Counted from the first letter of the stretch, positions 1 to 7,016 are shown. The stretch: DNA of 33,719 nt from Candidatus Wildermuthbacteria bacterium RIFCSPHIGHO2_02_FULL_45_25 (GCA_001823215.1 MHTV01000040.1:1-33719); one strand, 5' to 3'. Made by a program: numbers and translations. Notes: generated by a model not told the origin, from the sequence alone.

Positions 1-1
1 T

Positions 2-460
2 GGTCTTCCTTCATCTTGCCCCAGCGGGGAGTATGTTTCCGGAATAGGAGGAACTTTGACGTGTTCTGCGCCGGCGGGAACAGAGGGCGGAGGAGGCGTT
101 GCAGACAACCTCGGCAATCACATAGCGACGCTGGATTTGAATATGAGTAGTAAGAAGATTACTAATCTTGGAACTCCATGTGCTTTAACCGATGCCGCGA
201 CAAAAGGATATGTGGATACCAAAGTTTCCTCTGGATATACAACGGGTGGATCGTATGGTTACTGTCGGTCTGGGATACAGCAACTGGCGGATGGAACTTA
301 TTGTGATCAAGAAATTTCTCCAGGTTTTTGTGAAGGAAGTCCTGGTGCTTATTTTTGTAGGTGTCTTGTTGGATTTACAATAAGAAGGACTGGTTTCTAC
401 GATGCAGATCCTGATGATAGTAGGTATCAGGACTATTACACTTGCATAAAAGATCCATAA
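2..460 (+). CDS. C-terminal end of a surface protein with a tail-fibre/pilin-like repeat (partial)
   Basis: The reading frame is open from base 2, so the true start lies upstream of the window; the TTG at 56 is just an internal codon. Residues around 37-60 of the visible part contain a segment of the form LNMSSKKITNLGTP followed by DAATKGYVD. This pattern is frequent in phage tail-fibre-like and CPR surface or pilin-like proteins, usually as a repeat near the C-terminus. The last 70 residues hold six or more cysteines, which fits an exported, disulfide-containing domain. The gene ends at a TAA at 458-460 with no clear terminator after it. The function is not known; a surface fibre or pilin-associated role is inferred from the motif alone. 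Confidence 0.6.
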   Translation, partial: GLPSSCPSGEYVSGIGGTLTCSAPAGTEGGGGVADNLGNHIATLDLNMSSKKITNLGTPCALTDAATKGYVDTKVSSGYTTGGSYGYCRSGIQQLADGTYCDQEISPGFCEGSPGAYFCRCLVGFTIRRTGFYDADPDDSRYQDYYTCIKDP

Positions 461-489
461 AAATCGAGATAAACCGTGCAATACTTGAC

Positions 490-545
490 TTCTTTCGGGA
501 AGCGTTGTTCTGCTTGATAATGCCGGCTTTATCAATGGCATGGCA
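490..545 (-). pseudogene. Broken duplicate fragment of rpsT (ribosomal protein S20)
   Basis: Read on the minus strand this stretch encodes AIDKAGIIKQNNASRKKS, matching the C-terminal part of the intact S20 gene at 1277-1543 (AIDKAAKAGIIKQNNASRKKSG) with three residues missing. At DNA level 490-540 matches 1317-1376 almost base for base, with a 9-base gap and one substitution. Beyond 545 similarity decays and the frame shifts; a weak match (QK..PDAY-like residues in the next frame) may run to about 580. No start codon or full reading frame remains. It is a remnant of a second rpsT copy or of a duplication of this locus, and it lies on the far side of the toxin-antitoxin pair from the intact rpsT. 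Confidence 0.75.
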
Positions 546-603
546 TACTTTGAGGAAGTGATTTTTTGTTGCGTTTGAAGCACAATAGTGGCAGAAATTA
601 CTA

Positions 604-644
604 TTGACAACGTATATGTGATGTATATATCATGTATATATGAA
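604..644 (+). promoter_or_regulatory. Promoter and iteron-like operator of the toxin-antitoxin pair
   Basis: TTGACA at 604-609 and TATCAT at 628-633 are 18 bases apart. The ATG at 640 is where transcription would start, so the mRNA is probably leaderless. Three 11-base direct repeats of the form GTATATRTSAT lie head to tail at 612-622, 623-633 and 634-644, covering the spacer, the -10 box and the start codon. One copy per helical turn is what an RHH (CopG-like) antitoxin would bind in autorepression. The repeats are seen; the repressor link is inferred. Confidence 0.6.
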
Positions 645-915
645 GTATCTTGATTGGGATCCAGAGAAGAACGAATTGCTTAAATGGGAGAGAGGGGTTA
701 GTTTTGAGGATGTTCTCGTGGCGATAGAGGAAGGATATCTTTTAGATATTGTTGAGCATGCCAATAAAGATAAGTATCCTCATCAAAAAGTTTTTATTGT
801 TTGCGTAGGAGGGTATGCGTATCTTGTCCCTTTTGTGGAAGATGATGAGAAAGTATTTCTCAAGACAATTATTCCAAGTCGTAAAGCAACAAAACAATAT
901 CTTAACCAAGAATAA
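640..915 (+). CDS. DUF497/BrnT-like toxin
   Basis: A 91-residue protein starting WDPEKNELLKWERGVSFEDV, the typical opening of the DUF497/BrnT-type family (W-D-x-x-K-N ... G-V-S-F-E-D). It continues with the beta strands KVFIVCVGGYAYLVPFVED and a conserved end KTIIPSRKATKQYL. BrnT has an RNase fold, so this is most likely a ribosome-independent RNase toxin. The antitoxin gene follows after only 2 bases (918), the usual toxin-first order of this family. The promoter overlaps an array of 11-base repeats. The gene stands in a patch disturbed by an rpsT remnant, suggesting acquisition. The family call is good; toxicity is inferred. Confidence 0.8.
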   Translation: MKYLDWDPEKNELLKWERGVSFEDVLVAIEEGYLLDIVEHANKDKYPHQKVFIVCVGGYAYLVPFVEDDEKVFLKTIIPSRKATKQYLNQE

Positions 916-917
916 GC

Positions 918-1211
918 ATGAAGAATTTAAAACTAGATACAACTGAAAAAAACATTCTGAATGAATTTGAAGCGGGGAATCTCAAGCAGGTTAAAGGCGG
1001 AGAAAAAGAGAAAGTGCGCTATCAGGAGTACGCAAAGTGTACATTAAGCAAGCCGAGGAATATTAACATTCGCGTCTCTCGCCAAGATCTTCAACGCATC
1101 AAGGCGATGGCGGCAGAGAGGGGTTTGCCGTACCAAACGTTTATTAGTTCTCTGCTTCATCAATTCTCTGCCAGAAAAACAAGCAGGGTTTTAGAAGAAG
1201 AGAATATGTAG
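918..1211 (+). CDS. RHH/CopG-type antitoxin of the DUF497 toxin
   Basis: 97 residues. The N-terminal half is charged and likely the toxin-binding part (residues 1-45, including KEKVRYQEYAK). The C-terminal half has a ribbon-helix-helix signature: the strand NINIRVSRQDLQRIKAMA, then helix AERGLPYQTFISSLLHQF. This layout (toxin-binding segment, then NIRVSxxDLxxIKxxAxxxGxPYQTxIxSxLH) is typical of antitoxins found directly after DUF497 toxins. The start ATG lies 2 bases after the toxin stop, so the two are translated from one mRNA. It probably neutralises the toxin and represses the promoter at 604-644. It converges with rpsT and shares a hairpin terminator at 1232-1262. Confidence 0.8.
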   Translation: MKNLKLDTTEKNILNEFEAGNLKQVKGGEKEKVRYQEYAKCTLSKPRNINIRVSRQDLQRIKAMAAERGLPYQTFISSLLHQFSARKTSRVLEEENM

Positions 1212-1231
1212 GTTCTCGGATTGTTTGAATA

Positions 1232-1262
1232 ACAAAGCGGCGATAGAATCGCCGCTTTGTTG
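1232..1262. terminator. Bidirectional hairpin terminator between antitoxin gene and rpsT
   Basis: A perfect 14-base stem AACAAAGCGGCGAT / ATCGCCGCTTTGTT with a 3-base loop lies between two convergent genes. The T-rich side is part of the stem in both directions, so it can end transcription from both sides. Confidence 0.75.
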
Positions 1263-1276
1263 GTTTGAGAGAATCC

Positions 1277-1543
1277 TTACTTGGTGATTTTCGCGATCAA
1301 ACGAGTAAGACCGGATTTCTTTCGGGAGGCGTTGTTCTGCTTGATAATGCCGGCTTTGGCGGCTTTATCAATGGCTTGATATGCGTCCGGAAGCAGTTTC
1401 TGGGCTTCTTCGTGTTTATCCTGGGCAACCAAACGCTGGACTTGCTTGAGAACTCCCTTTAAGGCGTTTTTGCGGAAATTATTTAAGCTTCGATGGCGCG
1501 CGCTTTGGCGCAATGCTTTTTTAGCAGATTTGGTAATTGGCAT
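1277..1543 (-). CDS. rpsT: 30S ribosomal protein S20
   Basis: An 88-residue basic, alanine- and lysine-rich helical protein opening MPITKSAKKALRQSARHR, the normal S20 N-terminus, with the usual family length. S20 binds 16S rRNA early in 30S assembly. It is the last gene of the minus-strand run uvrB-mntA-hepT-rpsT; the gap to hepT is 31 bases with no obvious promoter, so it may depend on read-through from uvrB or on a promoter inside hepT. The intact gene has a damaged duplicate at 490-545. Confidence 0.95.
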   Translation of the reverse strand: MPITKSAKKALRQSARHRSLNNFRKNALKGVLKQVQRLVAQDKHEEAQKLLPDAYQAIDKAAKAGIIKQNNASRKKSGLTRLIAKITK

Positions 1544-1574
1544 GACTGCATACTACCACGACAGGTATTTTTTA

Positions 1575-2030
1575 TCAAGTCGCGGCGTTGTCGCGCGAAT
1601 CCTGCGCAATGACAGAGGATATTTGATCTCGGAACGCTTCAATATCCTTGAGATTGTGCTGAAGGAAGTGAAAGATTTTTTTTCGGTCTATTTGCCCGTA
1701 TTCATGCACAAGGAGATTTCGCAATCCAATCATTCTGGTGATTGCATGGGCCAGATCATCGGCAAGGATATTTTTCTCAAAAAGCGTGGATACGGCTTCG
1801 TAATTGTCTGTGGGACGTTTGAATCCGAGATTCAGAATAAGGAGATGAGATGCATCAATAATTGCTTGAATAGAAAGCTGAAGATATCGTTCCGTGTTTC
1901 CAAACAGATGAAAATCTGAAACGAAAGACTGCTCGGCGGAGCATTCTTTTTGAAGCGTATGCAGGTACTCAATATATTCTTGAAGATGTTGCAATTTTTC
2001 AAGAATCTTTTGTCGGGAAAGCGATGTCAT
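1575..2030 (-). CDS. hepT: HepT-like HEPN RNase toxin
   Basis: A 151-residue all-helical protein of the DUF86/HepT family. The catalytic HEPN motif R-x4-H-x-Y is present as RNLLVHEY at residues 104-111 (R104, H109, Y111). In characterised systems (established for MntA/HepT of Shewanella and Aphanizomenon) HepT is an RNase that is silenced when MntA AMPylates the tyrosine of this motif; Y111 would be that residue. The start ATG overlaps the mntA stop (ATGA, 2027-2030), so the pair is translationally coupled. It is embedded between uvrB and rpsT in one transcription unit. The family assignment is firm; activity is inferred from the intact motif. Confidence 0.88.
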   Translation of the reverse strand: MTSLSRQKILEKLQHLQEYIEYLHTLQKECSAEQSFVSDFHLFGNTERYLQLSIQAIIDASHLLILNLGFKRPTDNYEAVSTLFEKNILADDLAHAITRMIGLRNLLVHEYGQIDRKKIFHFLQHNLKDIEAFRDQISSVIAQDSRDNAAT

Positions 2031-2431
2031 TTGGCAAGCAGGCGATTATTATACATTTCAATATATGGTTTAAAGTCCAAATACTCATTCATTGACTTTA
2101 ATTCAAAATCAATGCGCTGGCTTGGCGCGCGGTCATACACCAATATCCCTTCTTGCAGAATGACGTATTTGAGAAAAGGGGGAGCAGTGTTTAGAATAAT
2201 CACATCGGTTTTGGTTTTCAGGAATCGCGAGAGGATATTGATGAGATCAATGCGCGTCTCAAAAAAATCCTTTACCCGCGAAGGGTTCAAATAGACCGCA
2301 ATGTCCACATCGCTTTCTTTATTCGTCTGGCGTGTCGCAACGGAACCAAAAAGATAGCAAAACAAAACACGCTTCTCATTTTCAAGGAATGTTGCAAGTT
2401 GTTGTTGTATGTGTTCTCGATTTTGGTTCAT
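2027..2431 (-). CDS. mntA: MntA-like minimal nucleotidyltransferase antitoxin
   Basis: 134 residues with the nucleotidyltransferase signature G-S-x10-D-x-D at residues 29-43 (FGSVATRQTNKESDVDIAV; D41 and D43 bind metal). This is the minimal nucleotidyltransferase fold of MntA antitoxins, which modify the HEPN partner HepT using ATP. Partner hepT follows with a 4-base ATGA overlap, and this gene itself starts inside the end of uvrB with the same overlap (ATGA at 2428-2431). All three proteins would therefore be made from one message by coupled translation. The motif is fully intact. Alternative: a housekeeping nucleotidyltransferase, but the HEPN neighbour makes the antitoxin role by far the best reading. 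Confidence 0.88.
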   Translation of the reverse strand: MNQNREHIQQQLATFLENEKRVLFCYLFGSVATRQTNKESDVDIAVYLNPSRVKDFFETRIDLINILSRFLKTKTDVIILNTAPPFLKYVILQEGILVYDRAPSQRIDFELKSMNEYLDFKPYIEMYNNRLLAK

Positions 2432-4458
2432 GGCATTTTCTTTGTATCATAGTTTTTCGTTTCTTCCAAGCGGGTTGGTCGGCTGTTTTCTAGCTTTTTT
2501 TTGATCTTGGAGATGAGATCCCGAATTTCCGCAGCGCGTTCAAAATCCATATCTTTTGCGGCTTCTTTCATTTCCTTCTCGAGCAGCTTGATATCTTGGA
2601 CTGCTCCAAATTCAGCCACGGCGGTTTCGTGTTTGTGCTGTTGCTCTAAAAGCTCCCATGAGCGAATCTCCTTTTGAATTGCCTGCGGAGTGAGGCCGTG
2701 TTCGGCGTTGTATGCTCTTTGGATTTCCCGCCGGCGATGAATTTCCGCGATGGCGCGCTCCATGGAGCCCGTGATTTTATCGGCGTACAAGATAGCTTTA
2801 CCTTCGATATGGCGCGCGGCTCTCCCCATAGTTTGAATAAGTGTGGTGTCGTTTCGCAGGAAGCCCTCTTTGTCGGCGTCTAAAATTGCAACGAGCGCGA
2901 CTTCAGGTAAATCCAATCCTTCGCGCAAGAGGTTAATGCCTACAAGCACGTCAAACTCGCCTCTTCGGAATTTCTCTAAAATAGCCGGACGTTCCAGCGT
3001 CTTTATTTCAGAATGGAGCCATTGCACGTTAATTCCTCGTTGGGTGAGAAAGTCCGCTATTTCTTCAGAGAGGCGTTTGGTAAGCGTAAGCACCAGCACC
3101 CGCTGGTTTTTCTTTTTGTATGATTGAATTTCTCCAATCACGTCTTCCATTTGATTGCCGGTGGGGCGGATTTCAATTTCCGGCTCCAAAAGTCCGGTGG
3201 GTCGGATGATTTGTTCTGCGATATGTTTGTTTGCCTTTTCTTTTTCAAACGCGCTGGGCGTGGCGGAGATGTAAATGGCTTGGGAAACTCGCTCCAAAAA
3301 CTCGTCAAACGTGAGCGGACGGTTGTCTATGGCCGAGGGAAGGCGAAATCCGTGTTGTACGAGGGATTCTTTGCGGATGCGGTCTTGCGCGGACATTGCT
3401 CGTATTTGAGGAAGCGTGAGATGGCTTTCGTCCACAAGCACGAGGAATTTGCCGTCTTTGGCGGACGAAGCAAAATAGTCCAACATCGTATAGGGAGGAT
3501 CTCCCGGTTTTCTAAATTCAAAATGCCGCGAATAGTTTTCAATGCCGTGGCAGTAGCCGGATTCTTGAATCATCTCAAGGTCGTAATTGGTGCGTTGCTC
3601 GAGGCGTTGAGCTTCCACGAGTTTGTTTTGGCTCTTTAGCGCTCGGAGATGTTCTTCTAGTTCAGTGCGGATATTGACCATGGCGATTTTCAGCTTCTTC
3701 TCATCGGTAACCCAGAATTTCGCAGGGAACAGGCGATACGCGCCTTGCAATGGTTTGAATGAAGGGGAAATCGCTTTGCTGTCTGCCAGAGACGCCAAGG
3801 ATATCTGTTCGATCAAGTCTCCGTCAAATTCTAGCCGAATGAGTTCTTTTCCCGTCACAGAGAAGATTTCCAGTACGTCTCCTCGCATGCGGAATTTGCC
3901 GGGAGCAAAATCAATATCATTGCGTTCGTATTGCAAAAGCGTAAGACGGGAAAGAAATTCTTTGCGGCGCTGGCCCGCGCGAATTTCAAGAGAAATGTCC
4001 CGATACTCGGTGGGAGAACCAATATTGTAAATGCATGAAACTGAAGCAACAACGATCACATCTCGTCGAGAAAGAACTTCTTGGGCGGCTTCATGGCGCA
4101 AGCGATCCAGAGTCTCGTTTATTTTAGCGTCTTTTTCGATATAGGTGTCGGTTTGCGGAATGTAGGCCTCGGGCTGGTAGTAGTCGTAATAGGAAACAAA
4201 ATAATGGACGCTGTTGCGGGGGAAAAATTCCCGAAATTCCTGATAGAGCTGGGCGGCTAATGTTTTGTTTGGGCTTATGACAAGAGTTGGCAGTTGGGTG
4301 CGGGCAATGACGTTGCTTGCCGAGAATGTTTTCCCGGAACCTGTTACGCCCAAAAGCACCTGGTGGGGAATACCGGCTCGCACGTTTTTGGTTAGCATTT
4401 CGATGGCCTTAGGCTGATCTCCGGTTGGCGTAAATTTTGAAACAAGCTCGAATTGCAT
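2428..4458 (-). CDS. uvrB: UvrABC excision nuclease subunit B
   Basis: 676 residues from the ATG at 4456-4458 (MQFELVSKFTPTGDQPKAI), the standard UvrB start; the open frame extends 27 codons further upstream, but that extension is unlike UvrB. Walker A GVTGSGKT is at residues 37-44. The tyrosine-rich beta-hairpin YYDYYQPEAYIPQTDTYIEK that inserts into DNA is intact, as are DESH (motif II), GINLLREGLDLPEVALV (motif V) and the C-terminal UVR domain (LEKEMKEAAKDMDFERAAE). It verifies damage handed over by UvrA and recruits UvrC. It is divergent from ruvA with a 109-base gap holding the control region. Its stop overlaps the start of mntA. Confidence 0.97.
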   Translation of the reverse strand: MQFELVSKFTPTGDQPKAIEMLTKNVRAGIPHQVLLGVTGSGKTFSASNVIARTQLPTLVISPNKTLAAQLYQEFREFFPRNSVHYFVSYYDYYQPEAYIPQTDTYIEKDAKINETLDRLRHEAAQEVLSRRDVIVVASVSCIYNIGSPTEYRDISLEIRAGQRRKEFLSRLTLLQYERNDIDFAPGKFRMRGDVLEIFSVTGKELIRLEFDGDLIEQISLASLADSKAISPSFKPLQGAYRLFPAKFWVTDEKKLKIAMVNIRTELEEHLRALKSQNKLVEAQRLEQRTNYDLEMIQESGYCHGIENYSRHFEFRKPGDPPYTMLDYFASSAKDGKFLVLVDESHLTLPQIRAMSAQDRIRKESLVQHGFRLPSAIDNRPLTFDEFLERVSQAIYISATPSAFEKEKANKHIAEQIIRPTGLLEPEIEIRPTGNQMEDVIGEIQSYKKKNQRVLVLTLTKRLSEEIADFLTQRGINVQWLHSEIKTLERPAILEKFRRGEFDVLVGINLLREGLDLPEVALVAILDADKEGFLRNDTTLIQTMGRAARHIEGKAILYADKITGSMERAIAEIHRRREIQRAYNAEHGLTPQAIQKEIRSWELLEQQHKHETAVAEFGAVQDIKLLEKEMKEAAKDMDFERAAEIRDLISKIKKKLENSRPTRLEETKNYDTKKMP

Positions 4459-4567
4459 TGGAATATATATGGAAAAGAGACAGTAATAATGAGTTTTTAG
4501 AATATACTGGAGAAGAGCAAATCGCTTGCATATTCTCAAAACTCTTATAAAGGGATACTATTACTCT

Positions 4568-5140
4568 ATGATCTCCTATCTCAAAGGCGCCATTCTCTAC
4601 AAGACCCTTGATTATATCATACTTCTTACCAATGGGATAGGGTACAAAGTTTCTTTGCCAGAGAACCTGAATAAACAGCTTCGCGAAGGCCAGGACGGGG
4701 TTGAGGTGCATTGTTCTCTTATGATTCGCAACGAAGAGACGCTGGAACTATACGGATTTGCTTCGCCTGAATCCCTAGGGATGTTTACGATGCTTAATAC
4801 TGTTTCTGGTATAGGGCCGAAAGCCGCGCTCGCTATTTGTTCTCTTGGGAACCCCGAAGATATTAAGAAAGCAATTATGGAACGTAATACGAACTTCTTT
4901 CGAGGGATTAAAGGGTTGGGCGAGAAAAAAATCCAAACAATTTTACTTTCGCTTACAGGACGCGTGGGCGAGTTTGATAAAAATCGCGGGGGGTCGGGAG
5001 ACGAAGCGCTGGATGCGTTGGTGGCATTAGGATTCTCGCGCGGGCAGGTGAAAGAAGCATTGGATCGCATTGATTCTTCCATCTCTGATTCCGAGAAGCG
5101 CATCAAAGAAGCGTTAAAGCTGTTGGGCGGGAGGAAATAA
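4568..5140 (+). CDS. ruvA: Holliday junction branch migration protein RuvA
   Basis: 190 residues from the ATG at 4568 (MISYLKGAILYKTLDYII); an in-frame upstream ATG at 4526 would add a 14-residue unlike extension. The N-terminal OB-like domain contains NGIGYKV. Two helix-hairpin-helix segments (VSGIGPKAALAI and IKGLGEKKIQTIL) and a C-terminal three-helix domain that contacts RuvB (EALDALVALGFSRGQVKEAL) follow. Length matches the family. RuvA forms the tetramer that holds the junction for RuvB. It is divergent from uvrB, so two repair genes share the intergenic region 4459-4567. ruvB and ruvC are not in the window. Confidence 0.95.
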   Translation: MISYLKGAILYKTLDYIILLTNGIGYKVSLPENLNKQLREGQDGVEVHCSLMIRNEETLELYGFASPESLGMFTMLNTVSGIGPKAALAICSLGNPEDIKKAIMERNTNFFRGIKGLGEKKIQTILLSLTGRVGEFDKNRGGSGDEALDALVALGFSRGQVKEALDRIDSSISDSEKRIKEALKLLGGRK

Positions 5141-5145
5141 AGAAA

Positions 5146-5174
5146 TTGCAAAATATGCATAAATGAGCTATAAA
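5146..5174 (+). promoter_or_regulatory. Sigma-70-type promoter of the small gene at 5202
   Basis: TTGCAA at 5146-5151, a 17-base spacer, and TATAAA at 5169-5174, just after the ruvA stop codon. Transcription would begin near 5181, about 20 bases before the ATG at 5202. Confidence 0.6.
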
Positions 5175-5201
5175 GATTTATCTTCGAAGGGAGGGGCTGT
5201 A

Positions 5202-5384
5202 ATGACAATGCCCAATCTAGCGAGGACCGACGGAATTGCGGGGGAGTTTTATGCCGAACTGGGGATTTTCTGTTCTGATACAATGGACGACAAAAGTGAT
5301 GATGTTTTGCTTCTGGATTGGAAGCTTCCAAGGCGAAAAAGTGGTGCATGTTGTTGCGAGCTATGTCTGGAGGAGGGGAAATAG
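5202..5384 (+). CDS. Unrecognised 60-residue cysteine-rich small protein
   Basis: A complete expression unit: promoter at 5146-5174, a strong ribosome site (AGGGAGGGG at about 5189-5197) 5 bases before ATG 5202, and a hairpin with T-run right after the stop. The frame is open further upstream to 5163, but the ribosome site decides for 5202. The protein is acidic in the middle (DTMDDKSDD) and ends in a cysteine cluster, ACCCELCLEEGK, which could bind a metal. It has no signal peptide and no membrane segment. I do not recognise the family. It lies between ruvA and the first palindromic repeat. The alternative is that this is a non-coding RNA, but the ribosome site argues for a protein. Confidence 0.55.
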   Translation: MTMPNLARTDGIAGEFYAELGIFCSDTMDDKSDDVLLLDWKLPRRKSGACCCELCLEEGK

Positions 5385-5387
5385 CGT

Positions 5388-5429
5388 AAGGGCGGAAGTT
5401 CGCGTTTGCGGATTCCGCCCCTTGTTTTT
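5388..5429 (+). terminator. Intrinsic terminator of the small gene
   Basis: Stem GGGCGGAA (5390-5397) and TTCCGCCC (5413-5420), with inner partial pairing, followed by CTTGTTTTTG. It begins 4 bases after the stop codon at 5384. Confidence 0.75.
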
Positions 5430-5447
5430 GGTTCAAAAAATATGATG

Positions 5448-5607
5448 CTTTGAATTACGAAACGAGTGCACACAAGGTCTTGAGAACACGGATATTTTTC
5501 TGCTGAAAAATTCCTGATGCCCCCTTCCACCTCGCGGTGAGGGGCTCGCGCCAGTCGCGCTCCCAACGTTCTCAAGACCTTGTGTGCACTCGTTTCGTAA
5601 TTCAAAG
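5448..5607. repeat. Palindromic element, copy 1 (160 bp, perfect 40-base inverted arms)
   Basis: The left arm 5448-5487 and right arm 5568-5607 are perfect inverted repeats of 40 bases. Each arm has a constant end CTTTGAATTACGAAAC, a copy-specific 24-base part and a constant GAGAAC at the inner edge. The 80-base core 5488-5567 holds an ATTTTTC-TGCT-GAAAAAT hairpin and GC-rich foldbacks (CACC-TCGC-GGTG). The core is identical to copy 3 at 79 of 80 positions. Direct repeats TATGAT flank the element plus its extra end (5441-5446 and 5623-5628), possibly a target duplication. No protein is encoded. It sits between the small gene and the Mur ligase. Confidence 0.85.
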
Positions 5608-5610
5608 TAT

Positions 5611-5622
5611 CGTAATTCAAAG
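5611..5622. repeat. Extra tandem copy of the palindrome terminus
   Basis: CGTAATTCAAAG occurs again 3 bases after the right end of copy 1, in the same orientation as that end. It looks like a slipped or doubled terminus. It is followed by TATGATA, which matches the sequence left of the element. Confidence 0.6.
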
Positions 5623-5646
5623 TATGATAAGCTAAAGACAATTCAC

Positions 5647-6948
5647 ATGAAATCCCTTATCCGAACATTGGTACCCAAATCGTTTTTACGCTCTTACCAT
5701 TTTGGTTGGGCGCTGGCAGGCGCAATTTGGTATGGTTTTCCGGCGCGTAAGATTACGGTAATCGGGGTAACCGGCACTGACGGAAAATCTACGACAACGG
5801 AAATGATCGTTCGTGTTCTGAAAGAGCAGGGATTAAAGGTGTGTTCGACCTCGTCTGTGTGGTTTCAAATGGGAGACGACAAAAAAAAGAATACCATGAA
5901 GTTGAGTATGCCGGGGCGCGCGTTTTTGCAAAAATTCTTGCGGCAGGCGGTTCGCCACGGGTGTACGCACGCGGTGCTGGAAGTGAGTTCCGAAGGAATC
6001 TTGCAGAACCGCCACCGATTTTTGAATTTCCACACGGCAGTGATTACAAATCTTTCTCCAGAGCACATTGAGCGGCATGGCGGGTTTGAGAATTACAAGC
6101 GCACAAAAGCAATATTGTTCCAATGCGCCAAGCAAGTTCACGTTGTCAACACCGATGACGAGCATGCCGCATATTTCCGGGGGTTTGAGGCGCAGAAGAA
6201 ATGGGGGTACGGAATGAAAGCTTCCAAAGCGCAATTCGCGCTTTCCAGTGGGAAACAAGAAGATCAGAATCTTAAAGCAGAGAACGTTCAGGAAGAGAGA
6301 AAGGGAATGCGATTTGAAATTGAAGGGCAAAAGTTTGAGGTTCCACTGCTTGGGATTTTTAATGTGTATAACGCGTTGGCGGCTTGTTGCGTGGGTATGG
6401 CTCATGGTATTTCGCTTGCAACGTGCGCAAAAGCTCTTGGCAAAATGAACGGAATGCCAGGACGAATGGACGTTGTGATGGAGAATCCATTTGTGGTAAT
6501 TGTGGACTACGCGGTTACCCCGAAAGCAATGGAAAATTTGTACGGCGCGGTAAAACGCTTATTCGCGCCGCGACAGCTCATTGCGGTATTTGGAGCGTGC
6601 GGCGGAGGAAGAGATCGGTGGAAACGTCCAATTCTAGGAGAAATCGCGGCCCGGTATGCCGACAAAATTATTCTTACCAATGAAGACCCTTATAATGAAG
6701 ATCCGCAAAGAATTCTGGAGGAAATCCAGGTTGGCATAGCAAAAAGAAATGTTCTTGCAGATGCGGCAGAACAAGTGTTGGATCGTAGAACAGCTATTAG
6801 GAAGGCGTTGGAATATGCCAGAGAAGGAGATGTGGTTGTCATCAGTGGAAAAGGATCGGAAGACGCAATCGCAATGACTGGCGGGAAAAAGATTCCGTGG
6901 AACGAGGGAGAAGTGATTCGCGAAGAATTTGGGAAATTGAGAAGATAA
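5647..6948 (+). CDS. MurE-like Mur ligase (UDP-N-acetylmuramyl-tripeptide synthetase type)
   Basis: 433 residues from ATG 5647 (MKSLIRTLVPKSFLRSYHFG); the frame is open upstream into the palindromic repeat, which is not coding. The central Mur ligase domain carries the ATP loop GVTGTDGKSTTTE near residue 40, the ITNLSPEHIERHGG segment, GIFNVYNALAA, and the C-terminal domain with VFGACGGGRDRWKRP and TNEDPYNEDPQRIL. Unlike classical MurE it lacks the about 90-residue N-terminal UDP-binding domain and has only a short hydrophobic helix, the form common in CPR bacteria. The usual YAHTP motif reads YAVTP, and the position of the DNPR specificity loop reads EDPY, so the amino acid added cannot be predicted. 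It acts in peptidoglycan precursor synthesis or a related ligation. Confidence 0.85.
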   Translation: MKSLIRTLVPKSFLRSYHFGWALAGAIWYGFPARKITVIGVTGTDGKSTTTEMIVRVLKEQGLKVCSTSSVWFQMGDDKKKNTMKLSMPGRAFLQKFLRQAVRHGCTHAVLEVSSEGILQNRHRFLNFHTAVITNLSPEHIERHGGFENYKRTKAILFQCAKQVHVVNTDDEHAAYFRGFEAQKKWGYGMKASKAQFALSSGKQEDQNLKAENVQEERKGMRFEIEGQKFEVPLLGIFNVYNALAACCVGMAHGISLATCAKALGKMNGMPGRMDVVMENPFVVIVDYAVTPKAMENLYGAVKRLFAPRQLIAVFGACGGGRDRWKRPILGEIAARYADKIILTNEDPYNEDPQRILEEIQVGIAKRNVLADAAEQVLDRRTAIRKALEYAREGDVVVISGKGSEDAIAMTGGKKIPWNEGEVIREEFGKLRR

Positions 6949-6987
6949 GCCAGAGTAGCCGTTATCTGGCGGATGGACCCTTCCCCT

Positions 6988-7016
6988 TTGACTTTTACTC
7001 TTATCTCCCGTATACT
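6988..7016 (+). promoter_or_regulatory. Near-consensus promoter of rpmH-rnpA-yidC-jag
   Basis: TTGACT at 6988-6993, a 17-base spacer and TATACT at 7011-7016. The predicted start near 7023 leaves a leader of about 60 bases before the rpmH ATG at 7084. No Shine-Dalgarno sequence is evident. Confidence 0.75.

Noticed and set aside
4612-5436. A 274-residue open frame on the minus strand over ruvA
   Set aside because: Antisense shadow of ruvA; it is serine/proline-rich without motifs and runs through a terminator and into the small gene.
5448-5607. CRISPR array or intrinsic terminator as explanation of the palindrome
   Set aside because: There is one inverted pair, not a series of direct repeats with spacers; the arms of 40 bases with an 80-base core and no T-run do not fit a terminator.
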